The notes below the pieces were generated by a model. It saw only the letters and a list, made by a program, of their open reading frames with translations, had not been told where the DNA came from and did not search any database. From Channallabes apus (Eukaryota; Chordata; Actinopteri; Siluriformes; Clariidae), in contig CM060131.1 of assembly GCA_030522415.1 (NCBI GenBank), positions 1,312,501 to 1,376,500 on the forward strand: 64,000 nucleotides of DNA, read 5' to 3'. Positions 1 to 10,800 of the stretch are shown here, in pieces (positions within the stretch are counted from its first letter, which is position 1; the number at the start of each line of letters is the position of its first letter). The translations under genes were made by a program, and so were the position numbers.

Positions 1-739
1 TCTTTAGGGCATCTATTTTGTTTCCCATTTAAGCCATGCATTAATGCCCTTACATATCCATATCAGAATTCCAGTGATTACATTTTAACCATCTACTTTA
101 GACTGCGCTACAAGATAAAAAGGAACTGCTTTTCGAGAGTGGCAAAAAGATTTGTAACTGTGTATAGGGTGTAAGATTGAGCTTTTACAAAAATAACACC
201 CTTTTTATTGTGCACTGTTCCTGTTTGCACTGTTTTACCCTGAATGTGTGTATTTTTTTGCTGTTTTCAATAACCACGTATAACTGTAATTTTCTCCAAA
301 ACTTTGACAATCATGTTGCTCACATATTACTATAGCCCAATTTGCACTGAATAAAGTATAATCAGACTTTAGCCATTTATATGTTTATAAATAACTCAAA
401 AATACACAAATGTCAGGACATGTCAGATCTTCTTCAGGGCCTCAAAACACCTGCACACCCCATAATTACCTTATTTAGCTTTTCATCCAATGATGTTAGC
501 CATTTGAACACATTTTAGTTTATTTAAAGCAATTTATGACCATAATATTAAGTATATTGTGCATGTAGTGTTTACTATCCAGTGCTATCCGCTTTTAGAT
601 GAGGATAGCAACAGGTGTGATTCAAACCTGAAAGATTTATTTTTTCAGAATATCTTACTGTAATCTAAGACAGTGTTCAAACATATGCATTTGATACACA
701 CTGATAATAAATAATAAATTGATAGAATGTCTTATTCAA
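1..739. other. AT-rich noncoding stretch
   Basis: I see no convincing gene, RNA or named repeat here. The sequence is AT-rich with short poly-T and poly-A runs. Open frames are short and have no recognisable motif. Confidence 0.5.
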
Positions 740-1130
740 TAGGAAAATGTCTTTCTTGTAGTTCCCAAAGGAACACATTAGACACCATTAAGGTACAAAA
801 GGACTTCTCACTGGGGTGGTACCTTCAAGTACCTTCAATTTGTACCTTTTGATTAAAGTGCCCCTATTATGCTTTTTCAAATATGATCTTTCATGAAGTG
901 TGTCATGTAGCTGTATGTGAACATAAACTATCACTATCTGTGATGCCGACAGTGCACGATAAATGAAGTTTATGTCTATAAAAAAAAATAGTCTGCTCAC
1001 ATTCGCCTAAACGAGTTGTTAGCTGTAGTATATGCAGTGGATGGTTCAGCCTAGGCCACCCCACATACACAGTTTATGTAGTGGGTACGCCCACAGACGT
1101 ACTGCGCATGCACCACCTGTTCATGTTGAA
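740..1130. repeat. Probable non-autonomous DNA-transposon sequence
   Basis: The stretch has the feel of common fish DNA-transposon remnants: a GGTACC-containing block near 780-850 with inverted GTACAAA and TTTGTAC motifs, followed by AAAGTGCCCCTATTATG at about 856 and a GC-richer end with GCGCATGC near 1103. The assignment rests on remembered similarity to dispersed teleost repeats. I cannot define its ends or superfamily. Confidence 0.3.
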
Positions 1131-1270
1131 GTTCATGTGTACTGATTAAAGTGAGGAGTCTATGAGTGTACTCTGTTGTGCGTGCGTTATTACTAATGAT
1201 ACAAACAAAGCATACAACATTAGCAATTCTAATATTTCTCTGTTACGGATCCATATCACAAAGTAATATA

Positions 1271-1740
1271 CAGTGGAACCTTGGATTACGAGTAACGCGG
1301 TTTACGAGTGTTCGGCAAGACGCGCAATGATTTAGAATAAATTTTGACTTGAAAAACGAACATTGTCTTAGTTTACGAGCACCGAGTATCATGTATCACA
1401 TATGCGCTTCTTGTTTTGATGATGAGCATCACGTCATCACAACTGAGCCAATGGTTTTTCTCTCTCTTGCGCTGCAGAATTGTAGGTAATCGTCTCCCTG
1501 CTGGGTGAATACACACTCAAACACACACATTAACTGAGAGACCATTTTTAAAACCGTTTAAAAACTAGCAAGGCACATCACTAGTCACACTCGCGTGAGC
1601 GCATACTAACGGAATCACTGCTATAAAGTAAAACAACAACAAAAAAAAACTAATTAACCAGCTCCTCACCTTTGAAAACAGTCGCGACAGAGCAGAGTTT
1701 GTGTGTGTTTGTTTGGGAACCTGAGAGGAGTGGGGGGGCT
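1271..1740 (+). repeat. Tc1/mariner-like noncoding remnant
   Basis: It begins with CAGTGGAACCTTGG directly after a TA dinucleotide and continues with the 'ATTACGAGTAACGCGG' type sequence that recurs in fish genomes and that I associate with mariner-like terminal repeats. No transposase reading frame survives. The right end is not defined. Confidence 0.4.
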
Positions 1741-1744
1741 ATAA

Positions 1745-1831
1745 AACCGAGACCTATAGATGTCGCCATTAAGTCTGCGCGTATTTTTCCGCGAGATGCC
1801 GCAATTTAGAGTTGAGATTTCCCACTTTTTA
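1745..1831 (+). repeat. Dispersed repeat R1, partial copy a
   Basis: This segment carries the R1 start sequence (AGATGTCGCCATTAAG, then CCGCGAGATGCCGCAATTTAG). Better copies are at 2970, 27288 and, inverted, 47406-47938. It diverges after about 85 bases and is followed by a poly-A run near 1880. Confidence 0.55.
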
Positions 1832-1920
1832 ACACCGTGCTCAGCAAGCAGCGACTGAACATCACCGCTGCGCGAGTTAAAAAAAAAAAAAAAAAAAAAA
1901 GAACTAGCAGAACGAGTTAG

Positions 1921-2045
1921 CACCAGGGGTTGCTCAGTGGTTAAGGCATCGGACTACGGTTCGGAAAATCCCAGGTTCAAACCCCACAACCACCAAGTTG
2001 CCACTGTTGGGCCCTTGAGCAAGGCACTTAACCCTCAACTGCAAA
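1921..2045 (+). mobile_element. tRNA-derived SINE
   Basis: The sequence has a tRNA-like head with an A-box-like GCTCAGTGGTTAAGG and a clean B box GGTTCAAACCCC, spaced as in RNA polymerase III promoters. It is followed by the fish SINE body 'GGGCCCTTGAGCAAGGC' and ACCCTCAACTGC. It ends just before the ATG of the Gypsy fragment. The right tail and any target duplication are not clear, so this is probably a truncated copy. Confidence 0.75.
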
Positions 2046-2051
2046 TTCATC

Positions 2052-2966
2052 ATGGAGTTAAGAAGCAAAGCACGCACATGTGAATTTGGAGACACTAAAG
2101 ATCTCATGATACGAGACAAAATAGTGTTCAGCACAACTGACTCAGGGCTTTGTGAACAACTTTTGTCCATACCCGATTTGACACTTATTAAAGCTATTGA
2201 CATATGCAGAGCTAAAGAAGTCACAAAAGTGCAAGTCACAGCAATGGCAGACTCATCAGAAGCCCAATTTGTACATGCCATTATACAAAAAGGGTTGCAG
2301 CCTGCATGCTGGTCAAACAATTCAGTAGCAAATAAACAATCCTCAAAGTCATTAAGAGGACCTACAAGAAATTGTGGCAAATGTGGACGCAATCATCCTC
2401 CAAGACAGTGCCCAACCTTTAATGAGACATGTAAAAAATGTGGCAAAAAGAACCATTTTGCAGTTGTGTGCAGATCAAAAGCTAAGATCAACATGCTTGA
2501 TACAGACACTGAGTTGTCAGGAGTAGACACACTGTTTCTCGGTACAGTGATTCAGTCAAACAGTGCTGACACAGGCTGGCACACAAATCTGCGTATGGCA
2601 GGCACGATTGTTAGCTTTAAGCTCGACACAGGTGCTGAAGCGAATGTTATCCCAAAAAAAATCATTGATCGGTTTCGGATTCTTGTAAACATTCAGAAGA
2701 CTAACACTGTGCTTGTATCGTATGTGGGCACCCGCATTAAACCAGAAGGTGTTGTTAAACTACACGTGCAGGCTAGAAACAAAACAACTGACATGATGTT
2801 CTTCGTGACCACAGCATCGAATACAGCACTGATGGGAAGACAGGCATGCGTGCAATTGGATCTCATAAGAAAAGTGGAGACACTCATATCGTCACCACCC
2901 TCCACAAAAACTGAGCTTCTCAGCCGCTATGCATCAGTGTTTCAAGGATTAGGCCAGTTTCCATGA
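2052..2966 (+). pseudogene. Ty3/Gypsy gag-protease fragment (truncated)
   Basis: An open frame of 304 codons covers the C-terminal part of a Gypsy Gag and the protease. Two zinc knuckles are visible: CX2CX3HX4C at residues 108-120 and CX2CX4HX4C at 127-140, typical of nucleocapsid binding to element RNA. The aspartic protease active site reads LDTGAEANVI with D192. The frame stops at 'VFQGLGQFP', which in this group is the linker just before reverse transcriptase. Dispersed repeat R1 begins directly after the stop, so the reverse transcriptase, integrase and LTRs are missing. The family resemblance is to K02A2.6-like Gypsy elements (from memory). It is a dead fragment, not a host gene. Confidence 0.8.
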
Positions 2967-2969
2967 TCG

Positions 2970-3215
2970 CATCATATACAGATGTGGCCATTAAGACTGC
3001 GCCTGTTTTCCCGCGAGATGTCGCAATTTAGCGCGCGGCTTCCTGCGACTTGCCGTAACATTTGGTAATTTAAATAAATGTGTTGTGCTTCACTGAATAT
3101 CTGCCAGATGGTGCATGGAAGGACTTTATCTAAAAGCCAGACCAAGTACGACGGAGAATTGTGTATAATTAGTTAGTCTAAAACAATATTGTTTCCAATG
3201 CTGAAGCAAACATGA
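2970..3215 (+). repeat. Dispersed repeat R1, copy b
   Basis: This copy shows the R1 order: ATATACAGATGTGGCC, then CCGCGAGATGTCGC, then TTTAAATAAATGTGTTG, then GGACTTTATCTAAAAGCC, then a CTGAAGCAAACATG block. The same order is seen at 27288-28189 and inverted at 47406-47938. No protein is encoded. The function and superfamily of R1 are unknown to me. Confidence 0.6.
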
Positions 3216-4134
3216 ATTTTATTTTGTTTTACAACAGATATTTCATAATGAATGTGTGTGTGTGTATATGTACTTCATATTATTTTCATAATGATGAAAT
3301 GAGATGCCCAACTGCGTGCTTTAAAAGTTTCTTATATCGTTTTTGTAATGTCTTAACAGGGACAAAACAGTGAAAGACATGGCAATGCCTCGGTTTAAAT
3401 GGTATTGAAATTAATTTAATTTCCTGATAGTAGGCATCTACTATAGTACATCTGATAGTGTTAACTATGCGAATGTCCTGATTCGTGAATATGCCAACAT
3501 ATCTTATTTAAAACGTAAAAATGTGTCACCATCATGAATGAACAATATATATATAATTTAATCATATTAAGTAAATATTCACAAAGTGCTTCGGGCTGTC
3601 TAGAATAATAATAAGCATGTTTTTAGCTGTTTGTGTCCAGCATTGAATAATTATTTCATCCATTATTTGACCAGGGCTGGAAATTATAGCTGGAATGTGA
3701 TTGTGGAGTTATGACTGAAATTATTCAATCATATGTGAATTTATGACTGATGTCGCCGTGCGGAAACCCACGGCTCATACTTTCACTTTACAAGAGGCAG
3801 CGTTTTTTTCAAAAGGCTGATAAACGCATGTTGTACAGTATATACAACGCGACAGCGCGCTCAGTTACTATAATCCTTCTACTCACCTTTGATGTAGGTG
3901 TGAAGTTATCAAACCGGTTTCGCGGTTGGGGGAATTGGCAGAATTGAGGCGTTTAAAACTATTTAACAAGACCAAGCAGACGTCTCTGCCTAAAATGTTT
4001 TTCGCCAGCTACAGAATAAATAGAAATAAAATATTTAATGGTACCAATCAAATCAGACTTCATAATTACTTTCAGTGTAATTCACAAATTTACTGAATAT
4101 ATTATGTTTTTATGTGTATACATTATTCAATTAA
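3216..4134. repeat. Noncoding; part is an inverted relative of 54300-54570
   Basis: Mostly AT-rich sequence without a gene. Positions about 3840-3925 (ending near ATCAAACCGGTTTCGCGG) reappear in reverse orientation at about 54395-54480. The R1-linked CTGAAGCAAACATG block near 3203 reappears at about 54530. The two loci therefore share a diverged, inverted segment of roughly 0.9 kb with gaps. Confidence 0.45.
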
Positions 4135-4460
4135 ATTAAAATTTATTTATATAGTGCTTTTAACAATCGTCATTGTCTCAAAGCAGCTTCACAAAAATTA
4201 AAGAAAATTTACTAAAAATGTAATTGAAAAATGAATTTTTTTAGAAAAGAAAATAATTGGAAGTGTGTATGTGTGAGAAAAATGTGTCTAGATAATAATG
4301 AGATGAATGAATGATGAATGAAATGTCTCTGATGAGCAAGCCAAGGGTGACGGCGACGGTGGCAAGGAAAAACTCCCTGAGATGGCATTAGGAAGAAACC
4401 TTGAGAGGAACCAGACTCAACAGGGAACCCATCCTCATTTGGGTGATAACAAATAGAAAT
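4135..4460. repeat. Dispersed teleost repeat ('CAAGGAAAAACTCCCT' type)
   Basis: The order of blocks is TTATATAGTGCTTTTAACAA, TCTCAAAGCAGCTTCACA, GGTGGCAAGGAAAAACTCCC, GAAACCTTGAGAGGAACCAG and CCCATCCTCATTTGGGT. I recognise this from memory as a very common interspersed sequence of otophysan fish, including catfish. No coding potential is seen. It is the best taxonomic hint in the window. Confidence 0.6.
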
Positions 4461-4560
4461 TATATAACATCATGTGTGCAGGTGAAAGTTCAATATGACA
4501 GAAATTCTTTAAATTGACATGAAGACCAGTTCAGCATGGGGATGAGTCTACTTTTGAACT

Positions 4561-4805
4561 GGGAAACTGTCCCCAGATAGCAGAACAACATTGAATCATC
4601 ATTGAATCAACATTAAAGCATCAACCAACTTGTCATTGAATCAATGTTGAAATTTAAATGTTAAATGTTGATTTTTCATCAGGTTTGCACCTTGAAATAA
4701 TGTTATTTCAATGATGAAAAATAGATCAAGATGGGCATAAAATCAATGTTTGTTCAACTTAAATTCAATCACTTATTTTACATTGAATCAACATTGAAGC
4801 AATTA
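4561..4805. repeat. MITE-like repeat with internal ATTGAATCAA units
   Basis: Several near copies of CATTGAATCAACATTGAA occur in direct and inverted orientation around a core with GATGAAAAATAGATC and its inverted partner GATTTTTCATCAGG. The inverted layout suggests a small non-autonomous DNA transposon. Ends and target duplication are not resolved. Confidence 0.4.
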
Positions 4806-5656
4806 TAGTTTAGTCTTGCTTTATGTACAGCAAGATTCTATGACAGTAAATCATGTCCGTTTTGATTTATTTCTTTAAATCAGAGACCATGTAGGGCTGA
4901 AAAGCTTTTTTTTTTTAAACAAAAAGTCAGTAACTCAACATCCTTCAGTTTACATGTAAACATATTTATTTATTTATGCTCCATACCCATTTAAACAGGA
5001 AGTAACATCACAATTACAATAAAGCAACTATATAATAAAACACACTACAACTTACATACAAATTATTATAAACTGGATGACAAAATTACTTTTTAGAAGA
5101 GAACTATTAGAAGAGATTGTTAATTCTGAATTCATAAAACAGAATCTAACTGCCAAGAGAAGAGACTGGAAAACCATAATATAAAAATGGCAGCCTGCCT
5201 CAGCAAAATTCAGTCAAATGCAAATAGAAACAACCAAGTCAGAAACACAACAGATGACTGAAACATTATTCGTAAGTTGAAATGTATTTACTCAGCAAAA
5301 CAGATAATAAGACATGTCTGAACTTATGGTTTTCCACCACGAGCAATTCCCCCCAGACGTTCTGGGGCATAACGAAGCCATTTCTGAACTGTTGAAGCAA
5401 AGAAACTCTGTGGCCTCCTTTTTTTCAGCTTTCAGCTGTTGTTGTTGTAGTGCATCTAAAGAATGAAAAACAAACAAAAGGTTAGAACTATACAATGCTC
5501 TAAAAACTTGGAGTGGTAGTTGTTTATGAATGACAGAAGGTGGGTCCTAAATTTTTGGAAATGTGACTTTTACAAATGTACAGATATGCAACATATGTTT
5601 TGAAATGTCCTACAATCTTCCATAGATACAATGCACACATTAGATTTTTTTAAATA
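4806..5656. other. Noncoding, nothing recognised
   Basis: AT-rich sequence with simple-sequence stretches. Short open frames have no motif support. I see no RNA gene or clear transposon ends. Confidence 0.4.
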
Positions 5657-5680
5657 TACCAGGTCCTTCTCAAAAAATTA
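5657..5680 (+). mobile_element. Scar of a Tc1-like inverted-repeat end
   Basis: AGGTCCTTCTCAAAAAATTA matches the end of the Tc1-like family whose larger remnant lies at 23561-24015. Only about 24 bases remain. The scar abuts the truncated Gypsy gag-protease gene, and its TAA supplies that gene's present stop codon on the minus strand. Confidence 0.5.
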
Positions 5681-7056
5681 TGCTCTGGATTTAAATGGAG
5701 TGTCGTCTGATAAAGTGATAGTGTGTCTCACTACTGCTGTTTTTCCTAGTGTGTTGGAGGTGGTGCGTGGCCAAGCAGCCATGAGTTTCAGCAGGTCCTC
5801 CTCATTGTCGGTGTCCCATGATGTCGTGATCTCAGGGTTTTTTTCTTCAGCACTTAGGAGCTCGTCGGACGTCACCGGCAGGGCGAGGTAAAGATTGGCC
5901 ATAGCTGGGAGCTGAATGTGTCTTTGTTGCGTCAGCATCGATGGTACACAGTGGGTTGGGGACGTTATAAATGGATGGTAAACGATCCCCTCCTCTGTTT
6001 TCAGCGCGTACTCTCCCCCAGCGATGTCCAAGATGGCTCCTGTGGCTTTTAGGAAGTCAAGTCCCACGATCAGAGAGAAGGCCAGGTGAGCGTCCCTCAT
6101 GATGAAGGTCTTTAACTCACATTCTATGGTATGCCACTTGTACTGTAACAAGGTGTGCGTTTGTGCTTGATGAATCTTTCCATCAGCCATGACGAACTTC
6201 TGAGGAGATGGAAGTCCAACTTGGTCCTCCTGATCATTGAGCGTCTGCCACAGATGGTTCCTCATCAGCGTATATGAACTGCCCGTGTCCACCACCGCAT
6301 TCACCTTTCTTCCTTTCACCGTCACTGGAACCAGGAGGAGAGATGGAGCTGGTAGAGGTTGAGCTATGGAGAGTCCTGCTGTGAACTTTGAAGGAGCTCG
6401 CTCACCTGCCTTCTTATGACTCTTCTCCTTGTTCTGCTGAGAGTCCACTTTCTGCCAGTAGTCTTTGGAGCTCTTGCAATCTTTTTCTACCCTCGGACCT
6501 ATCTTCACGAGCTGTTCCACGGTGGTCACCGTTCCCCTCAGACATCCAGCTACTCTGGGGTTGATATTGTTCAGGATTCTCCCCACCAGTTCTTCCTCTG
6601 AGATATCCGGCTTCCACTTCAGACAGAGGGCGCGATAGTCATAGGCGAAGTCCCGCAGGCGTTGACCCGGCTGCTGTACCAGCGACCTCAAATTTTCCTC
6701 CACTTCCGGGAGGTAAGAATGCCGCCATAAACGCCTGTTTGAAAGACATCCAGTCTCTTACCTTGCCTTTCTCTGCCTTCCACCAGCTCAGAGCAGGACC
6801 GCTTAAAACAGTGCTGAGGGTTCCTAGCAGTTCTGGGCTGGGCAGTGGTCTGATCTCCAGATAGTTCTCACACTGTTCGATGAAGTGGAGTACATCCGCG
6901 GTCTCTGAAGCTTCACCAAAGGCTGGAAACTCCAGGCGGATGGGTGGTCGACCATAAAAGGAAGAAGAAGAGGGAGAAACTGAGGAGGTAAGCTGAGCAG
7001 AAGAGTGTGGTGGAACACCAGGAGGAATGTCATATGTTTCGTGACTGATGGATGGC
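5681..7056 (-). pseudogene. Gypsy gag-protease gene, 3' part (split by BEL, frameshifted)
   Basis: Read on the minus strand from 7056, the frame continues the gag reading frame of 12797-13409 exactly if the BEL element is removed. It has a capsid-like retrotransposon-gag region (for example 'PALSWWKAEKGKVRDWMSF'), then one extra G near 6708-6710 that shifts the frame, then 341 codons. The latter contain the end of Gag, a retropepsin-like protease (AVVDTGSSYTLM and the later hydrophobic SLIVGLDFL), and the start of the protease-to-reverse-transcriptase linker ('HTITLSDDTPFKSRA'). No zinc knuckle is visible. The coding sequence then ends abruptly at a Tc1-like scar, so reverse transcriptase, integrase and 3' LTR are absent. 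This is a dead element fragment. Confidence 0.8.
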
Positions 7057-7708
7057 TGTAAGTGCCATATCGCACTTTTTATGAATTTGTTGTTGTGTTT
7101 ATTTTATTTTATTTTACTTGCTGTTATTTCATTTATTCTACCTTGTTCTATTCATTAGTAAAGCATTAAGCATTAAGTTGTTACATAAGCCATAAGCTTT
7201 AAATTTCTTAGTTATGCATCATAAGTTGATAATCGTAGGTTGGTCTGTGATGTCATTCTACTATTACATGCATTTGTGTGACTGTGATATGCTAGAAAGC
7301 TCAGTATAGATTTGGAAGGCTACGGAAACACAAGCTTTAGACCGTCAGCTAGTGAGAGCTCCCGGTAAGCTAGAAATGTAAGATACAGCAACGAGGTTGT
7401 TGTAACCGTAAGCTAACGTAAGCTGGGAATGTAAGAAACAACAAGAGTGTTGTTAGATACCCAAGCCAAGATTGTAATCTACAAGATACAGCAAACAGGT
7501 TGTTGTAAAACTCAGAGATTTGCAAGATGCAGCAACTGGTGTCTGTAATAACAGTGGATTTACTCAAGACGACTGTATGAAGTGTTGATTCTTTGATGCT
7601 GACAAATAAACGACAAAAGACAAAGAGATCGGACTTCTGTCATGTGAGTGAAACTTTAAGACATTAGCTACGCGTCAAAACTAGTGAAATAAGCCAACCG
7701 CATCTACA
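7057..7708 (+). repeat. BEL 5' LTR
   Basis: 652 bp, starts TG and ends CA, and matches 12145-12796 at every block I compared. A polyadenylation signal (AAATAAACG) lies near 7606. No clear TATA box. The sequence just after the LTR (TAAAGTCTAAAGC) should hold the primer binding site, but I cannot name the tRNA. Confidence 0.92.
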
Positions 7709-7826
7709 TAAAGTCTAAAGCTTTTCCGCTGTTTGAACGAAAACAAGTGAACACTGAAATGGAAAGTGAAAGAGAATAGCCGTCGAACTTCACCATGCCG
7801 AACAATGAGGACAATGCTCCCAGCAC

Positions 7827-10800
7827 TTGGCTGGGGAGCCTAACAGCGCTCCACGAGATGAACAGAAAGAACCTCAACGAGGCGCTGGATGCAAGAAAAG
7901 GCAAGCGAATTCGACTGAATGCAACGTCTACTGCATTAACACACCCATGAACTATGCACGTAAGTTAGACATCCTTGAAACTGAGTACAGACCCAAATAC
8001 GGGAAGCTGAGAGAGGCCTTCATGAGAAGTAACGTTGATGTGCTTGTGTACACTCATGAAGACAAACACAGACGCGATCAGGTCGCTTGCGGCGCACCTG
8101 AGGCTCAAGGCCGCACAGAATTCATAGCTACGGTGGGTCGCTGGAAAGCGGACACCAAGGATACTAAGGGCCACTCTGTGACGTCGCGAATACGCGAAGA
8201 TGTCTCGCCGGGAGTCAGCGCGTCACTGATAACGGCAGCATCCAAAGGGTCTGTAACTTCTACATCATCCTCAGCCAGAATAAAGAAAGCGGAAGCCAAC
8301 AGAGCAGCCTTGTTGATTAAAGCAGCAGCCTTAGCAGAACGGCGGGCGTTAGAACAGAAGGAAGCACAATTAAAGGCAAAAGAAGCAGAACTAAAGGCTG
8401 ATAAAGAAAAGTTGGAATTAGAAACTGCGCTCGCAATTGTCGACGCTGAATTACAGGCTTATCAGGGTTGTAAAAAACGACAGCCTGCATCAAAGAGCGG
8501 AGTCATCGACCCGAGCTGCACACGCTCGAGCAGCCCGCCTTGGACGGGCCACAAATCTGAATACGACAGCCGCCGAAAGCCGGTAAGAGAGAGCACCTTC
8601 AACGAACCAAGTGGCGCACGCGCTCCCAAACTGGAATACAACGAACTTTACGAGAGCAGCGCGTCAATAGAAGACCTCGGACTGCCATCACGTCGCAAGA
8701 CAGCCCATCCAAGTGTACCAGTAAGTTTTGAACCAAAATTGAAAAGTACTTTAAATGAAGGGTCTACCCAAGACAATAAATACACCCGCCATGACATTGA
8801 TACTTTAGAATCACAGAGCATGATGCAACAGCAGGCTGACATCACAGCAATGCTCATGAAATGCCAACAGCAATCCTTTTTACCTCAGCGCAATGTTCCT
8901 GTGTTTCATAGTGACCCTCTTGAGTTTACGTCCTTCATGAAAGCATTTAAACATGTTATTGTTGACAAAACCGATAGTGATGCTGATAAGCTGTTTTATC
9001 TTGAGCAGTTCACTAAGGGAGAGGCTAGAGACCTCGTTATGAGCTGTCAGCTTATGCCAGATCAGTGTGGTTATGCAGAGGCAATGAGACTGTTGCAGGA
9101 TAGATTTGGAAATAAACGTCAAGATCGCAAGCACGACAGCCGATCGCCCAAGAGCAAGAGCGCACTCATTGAATCGAGCAGCGCGCGTCCGAGCAGCGCG
9201 CGTCCGAGCAGCGCGTGCCTGAGCAGCGCGCACTATCACCTCTCCAACTCAACATGCAACAGCCGAGCACAGCCTGCGAACGAGAGCGCAATCACTGAAT
9301 CGAGCAACGCGCACCTGAGCAGGGCGCACACTACAGACCTGGACGCCGCAATCAGCGACGGAAAGCCCTGTCACACATCCCTTCAAAGACCCAAACAATC
9401 GGGCCAAGGAAAACCCAGGGTCAGCGTCGCAACCGAGGACAGACAGGTTGGTAAAATTCACAAAGACTTGATTACAATGAAGAGTGCCGGTGCATTACCT
9501 GTCAGCGCCTTTAATAACCCGTGCGCACACTGCAAAGGGGAGCATATCTTAGATGATTGCTTCCAATTTAATGATAAGACACACAAAGACAAAGTAGAAT
9601 TCTTAAAAAGAAACGGATTCTGTTTCGGATGTTTACGAAAGGGTCATTTGTGGAAAGACTGTACCAGAAAAATTGTATGTTCATTGTGTTCAAAGCCACA
9701 TCCAAGCATGCTACACATAGCAGTGCAAGACACGGCGCAGCCAGTTACACGCGCTGACGAGAACGAAACCGAAAGTGACACAAAAAATACACCACCGGCA
9801 AAGAGTCACGAATCAAATGCGCTCACTGGGGCTGGAGGTAATTGCATCCTCCCCATTGTGCCCGTTAAAATAAAGTCCGAGAAAAAGGACACAGTAGAAG
9901 CCATGTACTATCACGTGAAAGTCCCCGAGAAGGACACTGACCTGCTGCGCTTCCTATGGTGGCCGAATGGAGATGTGAACCAAGACTTAGTTGAAAATAA
10001 AATGGTAGTTCATCTGTTCGGTGCAAAATTGTTGCCTAGTGGTGCTAACTTCGCCCTCAGAAAGACAGCAGAAGAAAACTGCAGGAATGCACCTGCTGTG
10101 GCAGTTAACACAGTGCTTAAAAACTTTCATGTAGACGACTGCCTGAAATCTGTTTCGAGTCATGACCAAGCAGTCACCCTATACAATGATCTCACAAGTC
10201 TCTGTACAAGCGGAGGGTCTAGCCTCACAAAATGGGCAAGCAATAGCCGTGCCCTATTGACTGTCATTCCCGAGAGCGAAAGGATCAAAGACATGAGAGA
10301 CCTAGACTTGAGTAAAGATGCACTGCCCATAGAGAGAGCTCTGGGGGTGCTGTGGTGCATTAACTCAGACATGTTCAAGTTTAAGATTAGTTTAAAGGAA
10401 CGACCTGTGACAAGAAGAGGAATTCTGTCAATCACTAGCTCAACATACGACCCGTTAGGCTTTCTCCCACCTGCCGTACTGCCAGCTACAATCCCAATGC
10501 AACAGTTATGTAAAGAAAAACTTGCCTGGGATGATGACATTCCCGAGCAGTTTGCAACGGCATGGAAAACCTGGCTGCAAGAGCTGCACAGACTGTCCGA
10601 GTTCAGCATAGCAAGGTTTATAAACCCAGCCGACTTCGGAGTTACAGCTACAGCACAACTCCATCACTTCTCGGATGCAAGTGAAATGGGATACGGAGCT
10701 GTCTCATGCCTCAGGTTAGTAAACGCTGATGGACTTACACATTGTGCATTCATGATGGGGAACTCCCGTGTAGCACCCCTGAAACAAACCACCATTCCAC

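Noticed and set aside
5681..7056. Domesticated gag-protease gene of the host
   Set aside because: It is split by a BEL insertion, has a frameshift and is truncated at a transposon scar. An LTR and primer site lie upstream. It is a dead retroelement.
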